Positions 12,601 to 26,167 of a stretch of 64,000 nucleotides of DNA are shown here, piece by piece. A program made the position numbers and the translations under genes. The notes below the pieces were generated by a model. The model searched no databases. It was not told the origin of the DNA and saw nothing but the letters and a program-made list of their open reading frames with translations. Origin of the DNA: Onchocerca volvulus (lineage: Eukaryota > Nematoda > Chromadorea > Rhabditida > Onchocercidae); assembly GCA_000499405.2 (NCBI GenBank), contig HG738140.1:14533291-14597290 (forward strand), written 5' to 3'. Each line of letters begins with the position of its first letter. The stretch's first letter is position 1.

Positions 12601-15600
12601 AAAAAAAAAAAAAAATTTGCATTAGAATGATCGTTATATTAGACACAATGCAGAGTGGAGCATAATTTTATACAAAAATGAAGATAAAAAAGAGACTAAA
12701 ATGAAGAAATCAAAATTAGGCAATACCATTTCTGCACTTGATTTTCTAATTGATGATGACCAGTTGCAGCTGTCAGAATAATGGATGAAATAACATTACC
12801 AATCACTTGGCCCATATGAAGTACCATAAAAAAGTAGCCAAAAAACCTTAATGCTTGGCGCTATTTTAATACCCAAATTGTAATCACATTTGATTACCTT
12901 TGATTATCATGTATTTTTTTATTTAAAATAATCATATCTTTCCGAATAAATTTTTTAATATTATCAGATGATAACAAAATGAATACCTAATAATGACAAC
13001 ATTTTGCGCTTCAATATTCAATTGCGCATATTTTGTCCCACATTCCAAAATGTAAACACATTTTGCTGCCCAAAGACAGCTTCCAGCACATCCGGCTAGA
13101 ATAGAAGCTGGAATAAGCGAGTAATATCTGCAAAAAAAAATATATATATATATATCTGCTTATATAAATACTCGAACTGAATATTAAATATAATATTTAA
13201 ATGAATATTACGAAATAATAGAATGGAATAATGAAATAAAAAAACAATGAGAAGATGTGTATAAATAGCGGGAAAAAGAATTTTGAAATGAATTATGATT
13301 GCTTTGATTACAAATAAACTATTGATTGAATGATATCATAAGCATTACTATGATTTAATTTTTTCATGTATTAATTGCTTTTTAAAATATGCAAATTGTA
13401 TATGCTAACTTTAAGACAACTTACTTGGGTAGAAAATTTGAAAGCATATAAATCATGAATATTCCTGATGACGCGATTAACGTACGCTTGCAACCAAGAC
13501 GATTTAGGATGAATGATGGAACAAATAAGTATGATAATGATAAGCTGATATAGAAGATTCTAAAATTGTAATTAAATATTTTACAAGACCAGAAATTTCT
13601 ATCTGTAAGATAATGATAAGATTTAATGATTTTAACACTAAGGAACTTTCAAAAGAAAAATGCAGTCTTACGAATAATCTATAGAAATGCTATTTTCATG
13701 CAAATATCATGATTTAAGTACATACGAGAGACTGTCTGTTCCCAGGTGACCGTTAATAGAAGATTGCAGATTCTGCAAACCATGAAAAGCGGTAAAGAGA
13801 AATAAAAATGCTAAGCTAACGATCCATAAATTCACTCGAATCTTTCGCTTTGCCTTATCACATCGGTATTTCTCGGGACCAGATAAGAGAGCACGACGTC
13901 TTTTTCGGATTAATTTTGCAGCAAAGCCTTGACTAAACATAACATTATAATTCTATTTTAAATTTATTCAAATTTTACTTTTTTTCATTCTAAGACTTGA
14001 AATTTGAATTGAAATATGAATTTCTTTCCTGAGTAATATAACTCCTGATGGTTCAGTATCATCAACTGATTCAATGCTCGTTAAATGATAATCGAAATCG
14101 CGAATCTTTGTCTTTCCACTAATCATTCGACGTCTGGAGCCATGAATTGGGCAAAACGGATCATAGGCATAAACTCGTTCAATGTTATCTTCCATAGATT
14201 CATGATTCGATGGCTTGTTATTGTACAACGAATCACCACGAAACAAGTAAGCACTAAATTAATATTTTTCCAAATATGAAAATCTAATTTTTTATTAATT
14301 CAATTTCACAACTAAATGATAGATTTTGTCGAAATTTTCGAAGTCTGTAGAAAATAGAACCCTGACGAAATTATAAATTCTATTTTGAACTTAAATTTAA
14401 ATTTTTAGAAATTAACAAGTACCATTTAGTATCTGTTTCATTTTCTCGAAAAGATGATCGATAACTGGATGCCTCTCTGTTTACTGGTATTGGTGATGAA
14501 GACAAAACAGACAATTGTTCATCAACCGTAGAAACCGGCTGTTCCGATGGTGCAGTCGTTGATTGATGATGTGACAGCGTTGGTTTCAAAATGGATGACA
14601 CTGATTCCGGAACTTCCGGTTTTTCATTCATAATAATAGAAATTTTGCTGCTTCCGGAATGTTTACTTTTCATTTTATTCATCAATTTGGTACTTAATCT
14701 CCGAAAACCACACCTTTAAATAAACAATATAAATTTTCAGCATTAACAAGAAAGCTTTCAAATTGAGTGAAGATTAAATGATTGAAGTAAACTAAAATTA
14801 ATTTTGAAATTAACTTTTGTCAAATTTATTTTTAGTCAGTACACACATAAATCAGAGATATTTTCTATTTACAAATTTTTTTAATTCAAAGGCTGATTCA
14901 AAGTAATTTAGTTTGATATTCGGGATACTACTATACTTGAAAGAAGAATATGTAATATTACCGAATAATTAATTACGATGATATCAAGTAAGTTTGGTAT
15001 CATAATTGTTCCAAAAAGTATTCTGAAGCTCACATGGAATTTTTTTTCTCTGATTCTTCACGAACCATTTCATCCAGTATTTCTGAAAGTTTCTCGGGCG
15101 GTAATTCAGCTGCATCAGCTACTGTTTCAACATCGAGCAATTGTTGATTAAACTAAAATTGATGCTAAATTTTTCAATCTAGTTGAATTTATTGACCTGT
15201 TCAAACTTACAAATAATTTTTTTTTGTATTTTTTAATATTTCATCGGCATTCGATTTTATATATGCATCCCTTTACTATGTAACCAATCAAGAAAATGCC
15301 TCAATGAAGGAATTTCATCGTATCTTCTTTAATTTGTATTCTTGGTATAATTGTCGAGTTAGTATGTTAATTTTTTTGAAATTTAAACAACCTGTTTCCA
15401 TCCGTAATATTCAATCCATAATCTATTAGTTCGCATTGATTGTATGTATGATTCTACTATACAGCAAATTGTCTTCTATTATTCATCATTTATAATGTGC
15501 AATTTTTCACACATGAATAACTTAACATAATATGTTATTTAAGCTTTTTGCTATATTTTTTAATTTACAAAGATTCAGTTAACATAACAAAATAAAAAGT

Positions 15601-15837
15601 GAATGTTGCTTATTAAAATAATTAAGACGGAAATTAAGAGAATAAGTGATAATTGAATGCGCAAACAATTACGTCGTAATCTAAACGATATCGTGACGTA
15701 GGTCGACGACTGAATGTATTTTGCGAATTTTCCTTCACTAAATTCCATATATTGCGTCGATTCATATCTTTCATCAGATTGCTCGTTCTTGCCTTTCTAC
15801 AATTAAAAAATTTTAACACTGACAAGGCGAAATTCAT
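9627..15837 (-). CDS. unc-93: UNC-93-like multi-pass membrane protein
   Basis: About 14 exons encode roughly 775 residues: 15673-15837, 15034-15152, 14423-14713, an exon starting at 14253, then 13726-13932, 13425-13559, 12987-13127, 12727-12846, 12331-12510, 11292-11430, 10969-11142, 10586-10679, 10159-10355 and 9627-9749. The first four give a long hydrophilic N-terminus rich in Ser and Pro. The rest give the transporter-like core with UNC-93 hallmarks: FLFTAFHGLQNLQSSING in the first membrane span, LIPASILAGC, VPLTFFSGTEQAFIVG, GMADGVWNTQ and ETAFANYRFWESTGF. Phases match at every junction except 14.25 to 13.93 kb, where the splice sites are uncertain. In C. elegans UNC-93 works with SUP-9 and SUP-10 as a regulator of a two-pore potassium channel in muscle. 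The long N-terminus and length agree with UNC-93 itself (about 700 residues) rather than the shorter UNC93A paralogues. The start ATG at 15837 is the first in frame; an acceptor just downstream would allow an extra 5' exon. Confidence 0.9.
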
Positions 15838-16012
15838 CAAATATCAACACTTCGTTCATTTCAATTAACTGATTAATCAATCGATAAATTTAGTTAATTG
15901 AACAATTTTTTGCACAATATATCTTTTCGAATAATCTTCTATTCCTATTGATAGATAAAATGAAATAAAAAGCATAAATTGCTACTGAATCGAATGAAAA
16001 TAAATAGCGTAG

Positions 16013-16153
16013 TCAAGAGATATTGTTTGTAAATTTAAAAATTGAGCTATCAGTAGATGGAGGAGGATGAAGGAAGCGAAATGCTAGATCAATTTGTCTA
16101 TTTTGCTGTATTCTATTTTTTTCAGTAACCAATGAACAAAGTTCGTCAATTTC
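16013..16153 (-). CDS. Orphan terminal exon, unidentified
   Basis: An open segment of 46 codons plus TGA follows an acceptor (TGTTCAG) at 16154. It starts EIDELCSLVTEKNRIQQNRQ and contains FRFLHPPPST. Its charged, varied composition contrasts with the surrounding AT-rich DNA. It lies just upstream of the unc-93 homologue on the same strand but ends in a stop, so it cannot be that gene's first exon. It may be the last exon of a gene starting further right, or a remnant. No family is recognised. Confidence 0.35.
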   Translation of the reverse strand, partial: EIDELCSLVTEKNRIQQNRQIDLAFRFLHPPPSTDSSIFKFTNNIS

Positions 16154-17079
16154 CTGAACATTACAACGAAAACTGAGGCTTCTTTAAAGTTAGGAAAAAA
16201 TGAGCGTTTTTTTTTTACAAATCTGATATATCATAATACATAGTTTTTCTTTATCAAATCTAAATATTTCAAATTTAAAGAAAAAATTTCTAAATTTTTC
16301 ATTTTTTTTTTTCGAATTTGATCATTCTAAATTTGACTGCATTTCGAAATTGATAATAAAAAAAGAAGAAAAAAATATAATAGCAACAAGTATAGTGCAA
16401 ATGAAAAAAGAATAAATATTAAAGATGAGTTTTGAAAACTGCCAGCTTTATCTATTATTTTTAGATTTTCTTCCATTGCTCTAACAATGAAATATATTTT
16501 CATAAAATATTATTCTATCAGTAAGAAAATTTTTCGAAAATTTTCGCAAACATGATGAAAATGAATGATGAATTAAGGATGGAAAATTCAAATGAAGATA
16601 GAAAAGTTGAAATACAGCAAATTTTTCCTTCTGGAATATTTTATTACTAAGTTATGAAGGGTGATGCATTTGGTATGAATCTAATTAATTTAAAATTATT
16701 ATTAATTTCAACAAAAATATAAACTAAATTTAATCATTTTATTTCATTCAAACAAATTTTACTTTATTTTTTAGGTAAATTAAAATCATTTTTTAACATT
16801 TCGAGCATATCAACAAAGTTTTGGCGCTATAAATTCATGTGAAAATGACAAACCAGAGATGCACAATAGTAGTATGATTATTAATGCAGAAATTTCGTAA
16901 ATTTTGATATGTTGAGCTTATTATTTTAATCATTCATTAGTTTTTCGTCGTCTCGTCCGAATTTAATCAAATTTTTCAAATTTTTTAGATGTTCGCAAGG
17001 AAATATTTATTCATGTCTACAAGAATATTATTGTCGAATTTCTGGATGATTTAAAAAAAAAAAAAAAAGCCTTTGTTGT

Positions 17080-17805
17080 TCAAGAGTCAATCAAACTACA
17101 ATTCTCCGCGGTTAAACTATGATGTCGAATTCTATTGCAAATGTAAATTCCAGTTCCAGAAATATCCATAATTTAAAAGATGGTAATATCGATTATTTTA
17201 AAAGCAGAATTACTGATTCTATTAATCGCGCGAATTAAGCTATTAGTAATGTCTCACCTGTTGAATCTATCGATGATATTAATACCAAATCCATTAATTC
17301 CAATGAATATCTCAATTCTATGGTAACTGGTATTCAACCGAATCTCGGTAATAGTCAAGTTGGTAGCGAAATTGAAATATCTGATTTCATAAGAACAGGT
17401 GTTTTTGTTAATTCGTATTTCGGTTGTGCCAAAAAGTATTTTGATATCTGATTCACCGATTAATCTTGGTCTCTCAAGAATTGATTCATTAGTCGGTGTC
17501 GCATTCGGAAGTGCCGGAATTTCAAACGGATTCAATGGTACGGCACAAAATGTGGCATCAAATGCAACGACTGAAAATATTCGCAAATATCCATTATTTC
17601 AGTACTATAATGTTGTAAGTATTGTTGAAAGAATAGAAAAATTAAGATTTTTCAATGCTCTGAATCACTCAAAGAAAAGACAAATATTAGCAAAATGACT
17701 CCTTCCAAATTATCCGCACTATGATACTTACAAGCAAGTTGATACAATACCTAATTTAAACAAGATAAATGGATTTTCTGCAAAAATATTTTTCAGCTCG
17801 TTCAT
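17080..17805 (-). CDS. Small probable secreted glycoprotein, unidentified
   Basis: Three exons (17751-17805, 17258-17570, 17080-17131) join in phase to give 139 residues. The ATG has a good AAAATG context and an in-frame TAG upstream. Exon 2 is bounded by a strong TTTTCAG acceptor and an AG/GTGAGA donor and is open for 103 codons. Residues about 10-30 (NPFILFKLVVAFDATFCAV) are hydrophobic and could be a signal peptide or anchor. Downstream are three NxS/T sequons (NAT, NLT, NTS) and alternating beta-type Ile/Arg patterns. I recognise no family. The plus strand here is also partly open but carries stops and a frame change. Confidence 0.6.
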
Positions 17806-20800
17806 TTTGGGGCTTATTTTCTACCCTTACTTTATAAAGTTTCTAAAGAATATCAGCAAAGATGGGCAACCGACCAAAAATGATATTATAATAAAAGATA
17901 CGACTTATTGATTGAGTTCTAGAAATTAAAGTTAGAAAATCAAACTAGAAAATATAACATTTTTGAAAAATAAAAACTTAATTATTTAAATTTTTAGGAG
18001 AAATTTGTTGTTTGCTACCATTTGTATCTGGAACCCAATGTTCGGAAAAAAGAAATATTAAATGTTCGGAATAAAGAAATATCGTTAGAAAAACATCAGA
18101 AGATGATAAAATATACCACAAAAAAAAAAAAAAAAAAAAACAACGGGAAAAGATGAAATCTAAACAATAATGATATAATTTTAACGTAAAAACGAAAGAA
18201 AAAATTTTTTTTGAAAATTATAATTATTGCTAATGAGAGAATTGATAAATCATGAATGTTATCCTAAAATGACAGCGAAATTTGTTATGATTTGCAAATT
18301 TATGAAGCGGTAAAAGTAACTTTTTAAACAAATTCCATCAATTCAAATTCGTGGCAGCGCAAATTTTTTAAAATTTTTTAGTGAGAAAGAAAATTATCAA
18401 TTTGAACCTTATTGTTTATGATAGTAGCATAGCATATATGCAATGAAATATTCATTTCTTTCTCGAAGAGCACATTTCAAATTTTTTTGCAAACTACGAA
18501 TAAGTTTCGATAAATTTATTGTAGATGACAGTTTCAAGTCATAACAATGCAATCAAGAGATTTAATAAAAAATTTTTTCATTACTAATTTTGTTTACTGT
18601 TTCCATATAATTTTCTCAGATTGAAAACTAAATTTGGTAGCTTCAAAACAGTAAAACATATAAAAAAAATAATTTTCTGTTTTATCCCCAAATTTTGGCT
18701 CGTTATTGAAAAATTCAAAAACACAATTAAAAAGGAATTTGAATGTTTGGTGAGAAAAAATTACAAAATCATGAAAAATTTTAAGTTATGAAAAAAGAAA
18801 TGCTATCATTTCATTCGATAGCATATATTTATAGAATCATCGACAGGAATTTAGAAATAACTGTAAGATTGAAAATGGTATTGAAGTAAACAGATTAACA
18901 TACTAATTGAATTAATGAAAAATCGTTAAAAGAAATCTCGTCATTAAGTTTTCACCAGCGTTTCAATAAATTTTAATCTTCCCGAATGAACTGAATTCAA
19001 TAATTTTATTAACTGATCAATAAAATTCATTATTATATGCAATAATTGTTACAATTTTGCCATGATTATTATCAATATATGTTTATTGTGCATTAATCTA
19101 TAATGTCTAGTTTTTATATATTACTTGAATTATTAAAAATATAGTGCCATAAATAATAATAGTATGATCACATAATTTATCATTATCATTATTAAAATTT
19201 ATTGCTGTTATCAGATTAGATAATCATTACTATATTATTCTTTTTATTATCATAGCTTTTCTATCCGCATTATAAACAGTTATCATTTCAAGAATGATTG
19301 AGAGAAAAATAAAAGGAAATAAATAGTTTCACTACAACAACAAAAATAAAAAAAAATTTGTCGTACAGTATTTTTAGTCTTTTTTCGCTGAATTTTTAAA
19401 TTTATTGCGTTAAAACTATAAACGGAATCAACCATTTTCAAGATTTTTAATTTTCATATGAAAAGAATTTTGAAAGAATTCTTTTTTTCCTAAATAATAC
19501 TTCTTTTGCATAGCACTAGACTACAGATACAACCACTGACATTTTCAAAGTACTTTTTTTTTTTTTAAGAGAAGCAAATGGTCTGAAAATAATAAAAATA
19601 TTAAAGGCATAAAGTTCATGGAGCATTGAACTTTTTTAAATAACTTATAAGGTTTCGATTTTTACTCCAGCTTGTGAAATTTTCTTTTTGAAAGAAAAAA
19701 TGCATACTTGATATATTCCGTAGCAAGTGCGGTGATCATGAAATATGGTGATCATGAATAATTTTAATGAGTGAAATATCAAAGTAATTTTCAATTTCAA
19801 ATAAACTTTGATAAACTATATCTGAATTCTGAGAATTGTTTAAATTCATTGCTAAATTCACTTTTCATGGCAAGCTTGGGATGAGAATATCCGAGAATCA
19901 TCAAGATGCAAGATGTTGATAAAATGAATGTTACGATAAACAAATGACAGAAGCGTAATAATCTCAACCATTTAATTCACCATTAATAACTAATATCTTT
20001 TAAGATAGCCTAGTGGAGGGATCAAATTTGCTTGAGATAAACATAATAACTGAATGGATATCAATAATTTAGAGCGATTGAGCATTAATCATTGTGACTG
20101 AAAAAGTTTCCTGGAATGAAGTTCATTTGATCAATAATTGCGAGTGATTTTCTTCGATTCGTAATTATCGATAAATTAAATTGCTTGGTTTTGATAATTT
20201 AAGACCAATTTAGTATCTATTACTTTACATTTGTTTAGTTATTTTCTTTTCTTTTTCTAATTTGTTAAAATCTGCACAAATTTATAACAAACTTCGAATA
20301 TCATATTTAACTGGTTGTTTATAAAAATTTACATCAGATGTGCACATATATAATTCATTGAGAGGTTTTTTTTTTTTTAAACAATGAAATAATACATTTA
20401 TTATTTTTTTTCAAAATAATTATTTATTTCAATGCTTCTGAAAAAAGGCGAAATTATTCTTTCTTTTTTCATTTTTTTTTTCTGTGAATTTAAATGAATA
20501 TTTCAATCTGATTAAGTATTGAAAGCAACAAATTTTAATTTCAAACAGATCAAATCACGGACTGTTTTTTTTTTTTTCAAAAATTTCTATTTTGAGGAGT
20601 AATGATGGATGGTTGTCTTATTTGATTGACATTTGTTGAAGATGAAACATTCCATAAAATTGTAAATTCGAACGAAAGAGATATTTAATAGATTAAATAA
20701 AGAACGCAATTAATTCTGAATTTTCTATCGTTTCAGTATTTTACTACAATCTTTGAATTTTTTTTTTTATGTACTATTCTGATAAACTTTATATTGAATT

Positions 20801-22677
20801 AAGCATTTCAAAAGATTGATTATATAATTTATGAAGGATTTTATAATAACTTTGATTTATCATGCCTTATTTTTTTGTCTATTTACTTTACTTCCTTATT
20901 ATATAAACAAATATTGCATAACTCTTTAGTTAAAAAGAAAAAAAAAAACCAATTTGCTGATAGAAAATACATAAGAAAACCGAAAAACAAGTGGAAGTAA
21001 TATTTCTCTTTGAATAAGTCGAAAAAATTTTTGATGAACCAAAAAGAAAAAATAAATCTTAAATCGATGCGAAATTATTTTTTGCATCTACCCTGAATGA
21101 ATAATCCAGGTTCTGTTCTGTGCCTGAAAGGAAATAAAATTCACTGATTTTATTTTTTATATCGTTCGCTTTCTATTTGCTTTTACCGATGGCATAGTTG
21201 AAGATGCTGTGGTTTAAATTTGCTAGTTATGCTGAAACAGAAATCAAAAATTGAATTTTGAAAATTACTATGAAATTATTTGAAGAAATTATCTCAAATT
21301 GATAAAGTTTGAATATCATTGAGATAAAAAGAGGGATTGCAATAAAATGTTGCAATCTAAACTGATACATCTCATATCAGATCTATCACTACATTTTCAA
21401 GAATTTGATGAAAATTCAGCAAAAAAAGCTAGTGATATTTTCACAAAAATCAGTTTCAATAAATATTTCGAAATCTTGATTGCTTATCAATTAAGTTCTG
21501 TCTAATTCCTGCTATACACATTATCAATTGGTTTGAAGTAAACAATCTAAAGTGTAATCATTTCTCATTAGATCCTTAAAATCTAAATTTTATTACCTCT
21601 TTCTTTAATTTAAAACTCATCAATGTGTTTTCTTGATACTATGCTTGTAACAATATATTTTTAGAACTTGACTCTGGCTGTTTACTACATTTGTTTCATG
21701 TAATGGAATTCTTGTATTAGTTTTAATTTTATTAAAACTTTCCCAATTACTAATATCAATTTTTAAAGTAAGGTCAATCAAATTATGGATAAATTTATTT
21801 GAGAATAGAAATTCACATGTTTTTGAAAATTTCTAATAATTTTCTCACACTTATGAATTGAACTCGAAGTGAGTCAAAAACAAATTTGACAGTTGACTAG
21901 TAGATTTTTACATCCCTCATTATCAGTTCCTTATCTAAAATTTTCATCCTTTTATTAATATCCGATAATAATGTGATTATTCGTTAGATAAGATTGTTCA
22001 TCACAGCTCCAAAAATGCTTAATATGTTAATTACCAAGCTTTTTGATTTAATATGTATCTATTTATATTATCTTTAAAATTGCAAGTCAGAAATTTAAGG
22101 AAAATTTAAGAAACGGTCTGAAATTATTGATCGCTAGAAAATGTTCTGTTGCTTTAATGAATATAATAAATATATTATGTATGCCTCTAATTTTTATATT
22201 CTCGATCGAAATTTTCAATCTTACTTTCTATAATGACATAGATTTCCAAAACATTAATGAATTAATTAATTGGTTTCAAAAAAGAAATAAATAAATGGTA
22301 ATTAGAAGTAATCTATATGCGAATTAAAATGTCACCAACTTAACAGCATCAGCAACTATTATCTTAATTTTGAAACTCTGAAATAAATATGATTTGAATA
22401 AATTAAGACTTAAAATTGAATTCTTATAAAGAAATTCTTGTTTCCTTTTTTTATTTATATTTAATAATTTTGATTCGAATAATTTTCATCTAAAACCTTT
22501 ATTTTTATCTTTTTCCAGAAGTTGTAACAGATACTTTTTTTATGAATCTGAAGAATTTTCATAAATAAAATTTTCGAGTTTTTATAAGACTGAAACTTTA
22601 GAAAACTTCATTTTCAAATCATCGTCATTCAGTATTACGATCAGTATATCGTAATCGTTTTGAAATGTTCAGATAGA
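17806..22677. other. Gene-poor AT-rich stretch
   Basis: In nearly 5 kb I find no exon with credible composition plus splice signals on either strand. The sequence is dominated by A and T runs and short ORFs of low complexity. The longest homopolymer is the A run near 18121. Confidence 0.5.
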
Positions 22678-23794
22678 ATGAATTTTATCCCAGACCATCC
22701 AAAATGGTATTACTGTGGCTGCCATTTACGAAATGCTTTAATGATGTTAGCCGGATTAGAGACCGTCGTATCACTGATCGCCCTATCATGTTCCATTACT
22801 TTTTTCGCTATTTCAGATTTTGAACAGGTTGTTTTTATAATATCAGCTGAAGAGTTAAAATACACTTAGTATCCAGTTAAACAGCAATCTTTGATCTGTT
22901 TTTGAATTTAAAAAAAAACAATCATAAACAAAACAAATGTTGAAATAGTATCAGTGTGTAATGACAAAAAATTTGGAATTAAAATAAAACAAAGTTCAAA
23001 TTTTTGATTTTTTAGTACAATAAAATAGGATGGTGTATGTTTCTATTGATATTGGTTAGCCTTATATATGCTATATCATCCGCGAGCTTATTTTTTGGTA
23101 TTTACAAATATAAGGTTATTTTTTCATTTATTTTCCTGCATATTTGCCTCCTGCATACTTGCCAACTTCTCAATTTACTTATTCAGCAAACATTTATTTT
23201 TTATTATTTTATTCAGTAATTTATTAAAATCTATTGATATATGCATAATTTTTTGTATATTTTCTATCAATTAAATCGAATTTTAGGAGAAATTTATGAA
23301 ACCAGCACTGATAGCTCGAGTAATATTGGCTATTTTCTCGCATGCAACCGCTTTTTCTATTGCACTTCAATTCGCACGCGTTGTCTCTGATGTAAGTTGG
23401 AAAAATCAGAAGACCAAAAAATGCATAAATTTGGTTAAAAATAAATTAAAGATTAAAGTATTAATAAATTAGAAATTGGAAGTAATTTTCTCGTTAAATC
23501 CTAATTTTGAGAAAAAAAAAGAAAAAGAAAAAAAACTTAAAGAATATATTTTAGTTTATGCTATATATATATCTTTTAAATTTATAACTTAGACAGTTTC
23601 AAACTTATTTTCCGATATTATTCGCAAATTTTCAGGCCGAACCAACTTCTGAACTTTTATTAGCAATAACAATACTTTTATTCCTAATAACAATATTTGC
23701 ATTGCGTACACTTCGTTTCATTGAACAATCTATTCGCTATGTTGAAGCATACAAACGACTACTCAGAAAGCGTTCGCTGAACATCCCTTTCTAA
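22678..23794 (+). CDS. Four-transmembrane protein, nematode-type
   Basis: Four exons (22678-22827, 23016-23114, 23287-23391, 23636-23794), all joined in phase 0, give 170 residues. The N-terminus MNFIPDHPKWYYCGCHLRN leads into four hydrophobic spans, one per exon: about residues 20-46, 58-78, 90-112 and 124-142. The tail is basic (YKRLLRKRSLNIPF). The CGCH motif just before the first span followed by four spans resembles small tetraspan families common in nematodes, but I cannot name the family. Neither end has a cleavable signal peptide pattern. The gene converges on the minus-strand fragment at 24.1 kb. Confidence 0.75.
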
Positions 23795-24069
23795 ATCAGT
23801 ATGTTTTTACTACTATATTCAAATTTCAAATCAATGACTAAAAATTTAAAATTCATGAATTGGTAATTATCACATAAATGAGTATTTTAGATCAAAACTG
23901 ATAAATATTCCAATAAATAACCAAGAAAATTAAAAAAGTAGACTAATTAAAAAAAAAAAAGTTGAAAAATTGTCAAAACGTTCAGCATCAAGTAATTAAA
24001 TAAGCAATCAATATAAGCAAATTTAGGTCAAACAAATAAGTAATCAACGAATTTATGATTAACAGATAT

Positions 24070-24533
24070 TTATTTCCACATTATTACATAATGCAGTTCA
24101 TCAGTTCGTATCGCTGTATTTAAAGCAAATATTGGAGGATTTGCAAAATCTAATTCTCGCAAATTTGCATAACAACAATTTGAGCATTTGCCTCTCATCT
24201 AATGTCGAAATTTTAAAAGAAAGATACCTTTAACTTCAATTGACAGCTGAAAACTTATTTTCAAGTCGTGATTGATTGCGTTGCTTAACCAATCAAATTT
24301 ACTTGAAATTTTATTCTCGTCCAATGAATACAGAACAGAAATAGGAATTAAATTGAATTGTAGTTGAATCCCATTGCGAGTTGAGTTACTCGGCATCTCA
24401 GCACCTAGGAAAGAGTTGAAATATTCGGAATAAAATCCTTCAAGTCAGCAAAACTTTCTACTTGAGTTCTTCCACTCGTTTTTTGAGATATATCCACCAT
24501 ACATCTGGCTCAATGCCAAAACAATAACAAACC
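24070..24533 (-). CDS. Coding fragment, possible membrane-anchored or secreted protein, partial
   Basis: Three segments join in phase: about 24462-24533 (hydrophobic, FVIVLALSQMYGGYIS), 24235-24404 (ending FQLSIE) and 24070-24198 (CSNCCYANLRELDF, stop TAA). The first intron is 57 nt (GTAGAAAG..CCTAG). The second would be only 36 nt (GTTAAAGG..CATTAG). If that intron is not real, the frame runs through an in-frame TAG and the gene is broken. The hydrophobic start suggests a signal peptide or anchor and the rest looks like a soluble ectodomain with a CxxCC motif. The 5' end is unresolved, and I do not recognise the family. Confidence 0.5.
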
Positions 24534-25006
24534 CTTATGAAATACAACCGTCTTTTCCCATTTGGAATAAGTAGGCTGCTTACAGAGTTACAATGGAAGC
24601 ATAACATTAGGAAATTATTGAGTAAATATCAAAAACAACTACTAAATTGCAAAAATGGTTGAATTAGAAAATTGATATCATGAGTTTTTCGGAATTTCCG
24701 ACATCTACATCAAGAAAACTGATGAAAACAAAATCATAAATTGATTTTTCATTTTTCAAATTATTAAGAAGAAATAAATAAAGTGATTTAAATTCATACT
24801 TTAAAAAATAATTCGAGTTGAAAACAACTGAGAAACTGAAAAATGGGAAACCAAGTATGATGTATTAATTGTTTTAGTAATAAACGTTATAACTGTTAAA
24901 CTATCATGGTTGAAGTATATGATAAGCAAAAAAAATGTTATAATTTTTTGTGAAATATGCTCGAGTTTTTGCCTAACTTTAGGATCAAATAGAACGGTTA
25001 CTTACA

Positions 25007-25099
25007 TCAGACGTCAACCGCGCCGATCAAGGAAGCATTAATGATTGTAATTTGTACCGGAAGTCGATCAATCGTTGAATTTATTCCATCACTTTTCAT
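25007..25099 (-). CDS. Possible first exon or small ORF (30 codons)
   Basis: The ORF starts MKSDGINSTIDRLPVQ, ends at TGA (25007-25009) and is followed at once by a consensus donor (T/GTAAGTAA). The phase would fit the 24.5-kb fragment, but the TGA sits directly before the splice site, so the joint reading is interrupted. The opposite strand has an equally open alternative after an acceptor at about 24982. Either is weak alone. Confidence 0.2.
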   Translation of the reverse strand: MKSDGINSTIDRLPVQITIINASLIGAVDV

Positions 25100-26003
25100 G
25101 GAATATCTCGTTGATATAGTTTTTTGAATAACAAAACATCATATTCAATGATTTGGTACTAATCATGTAAACATGCAAACATATTACCTATCTTCAACGC
25201 AGTTTTCCGCAGGATGTTGAAAATCGAAATCATTCTCACCGCATATGACATCATTAATGTTTGCATGCATATATATTAATTTTTCAATGTTTATAACTCA
25301 GAAAACATTATATGCAATTACCACATGGACTTAATTGTAAAATTTAACTTTTTATTCGATTTTTTTTAAAAGCCAATTTTTGATGAAAATGAGGAATAGA
25401 AATATCTTCTTTTTGTATCTTTATTAATTCAGTGAAAAAAAATATTTCATTTCCTCTTCCAGTCATTTTAATAAAATATATTTCTCAAATTTGGAATATT
25501 TCTGTTTGAATTAAAGATTAGGGATTGAATTTAACATTTGAAATTTTTAAAAAGTCAATTATAAGGTCATTGCAACGAATGTTTATGCAGCGCATTTTTT
25601 ATGGCGAATTGTGTAATTTTTTTTTTTTTTCTACGTAATTATGCTAATGGATGTTACAAATGTTATTCACTAAATTATTTATACTGATATTTGCATCTCT
25701 GAATATTGATAGTATTAATGACAATAAGATTACAATTATGATTTCCTAAAACTATAGTTATAGTTTTTTCAGTTATGGGCTTCCTGAACATAACTTTGCA
25801 TCACTCTTTGGCCGATTAATTACTTCAATCTCTCTATTTCATTACTTATTATTTAGAAGAAAATTTAAACACACTCTTAACTTTCGAAAAACTTTTACTT
25901 TTTCAAGCATGTTAAGTCGATGAAGGATAAAATTTATATACAGCTAATGCAATTTTTGGATTAATAATCCATATCTGATGTTTTTTTCCTATTCTTCCTA
26001 TTA

Positions 26004-26004
26004 A

Positions 26005-26038
<34 letters not shown>

Positions 26039-26043
26039 GTTAT
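26004..26043. repeat. (ATT)n microsatellite
   Basis: An uninterrupted trinucleotide run of about 12 units, ending TTGTTATTAAG. Confidence 0.95.
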
Positions 26044-26167
26044 TAAGTTCAAAACTGTAGAATAATAAGTAATTAAGATTTAGAATAATTGAAGATATTT
26101 TAGTGATATGAAGAATTGATTACTAATGCTTCAATAACTAATGCTAAAATATAATTTTATCTGCGCA

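Noticed and set aside
17119..17911. Plus-strand Ser/Asn-rich frame with a C-terminal hydrophobic segment, first read as a broken intronless gene
   Set aside because: It needs two stop codons and a frame change. The minus strand gives an uninterrupted three-exon gene with strong splice sites and matching phases over the same bases.
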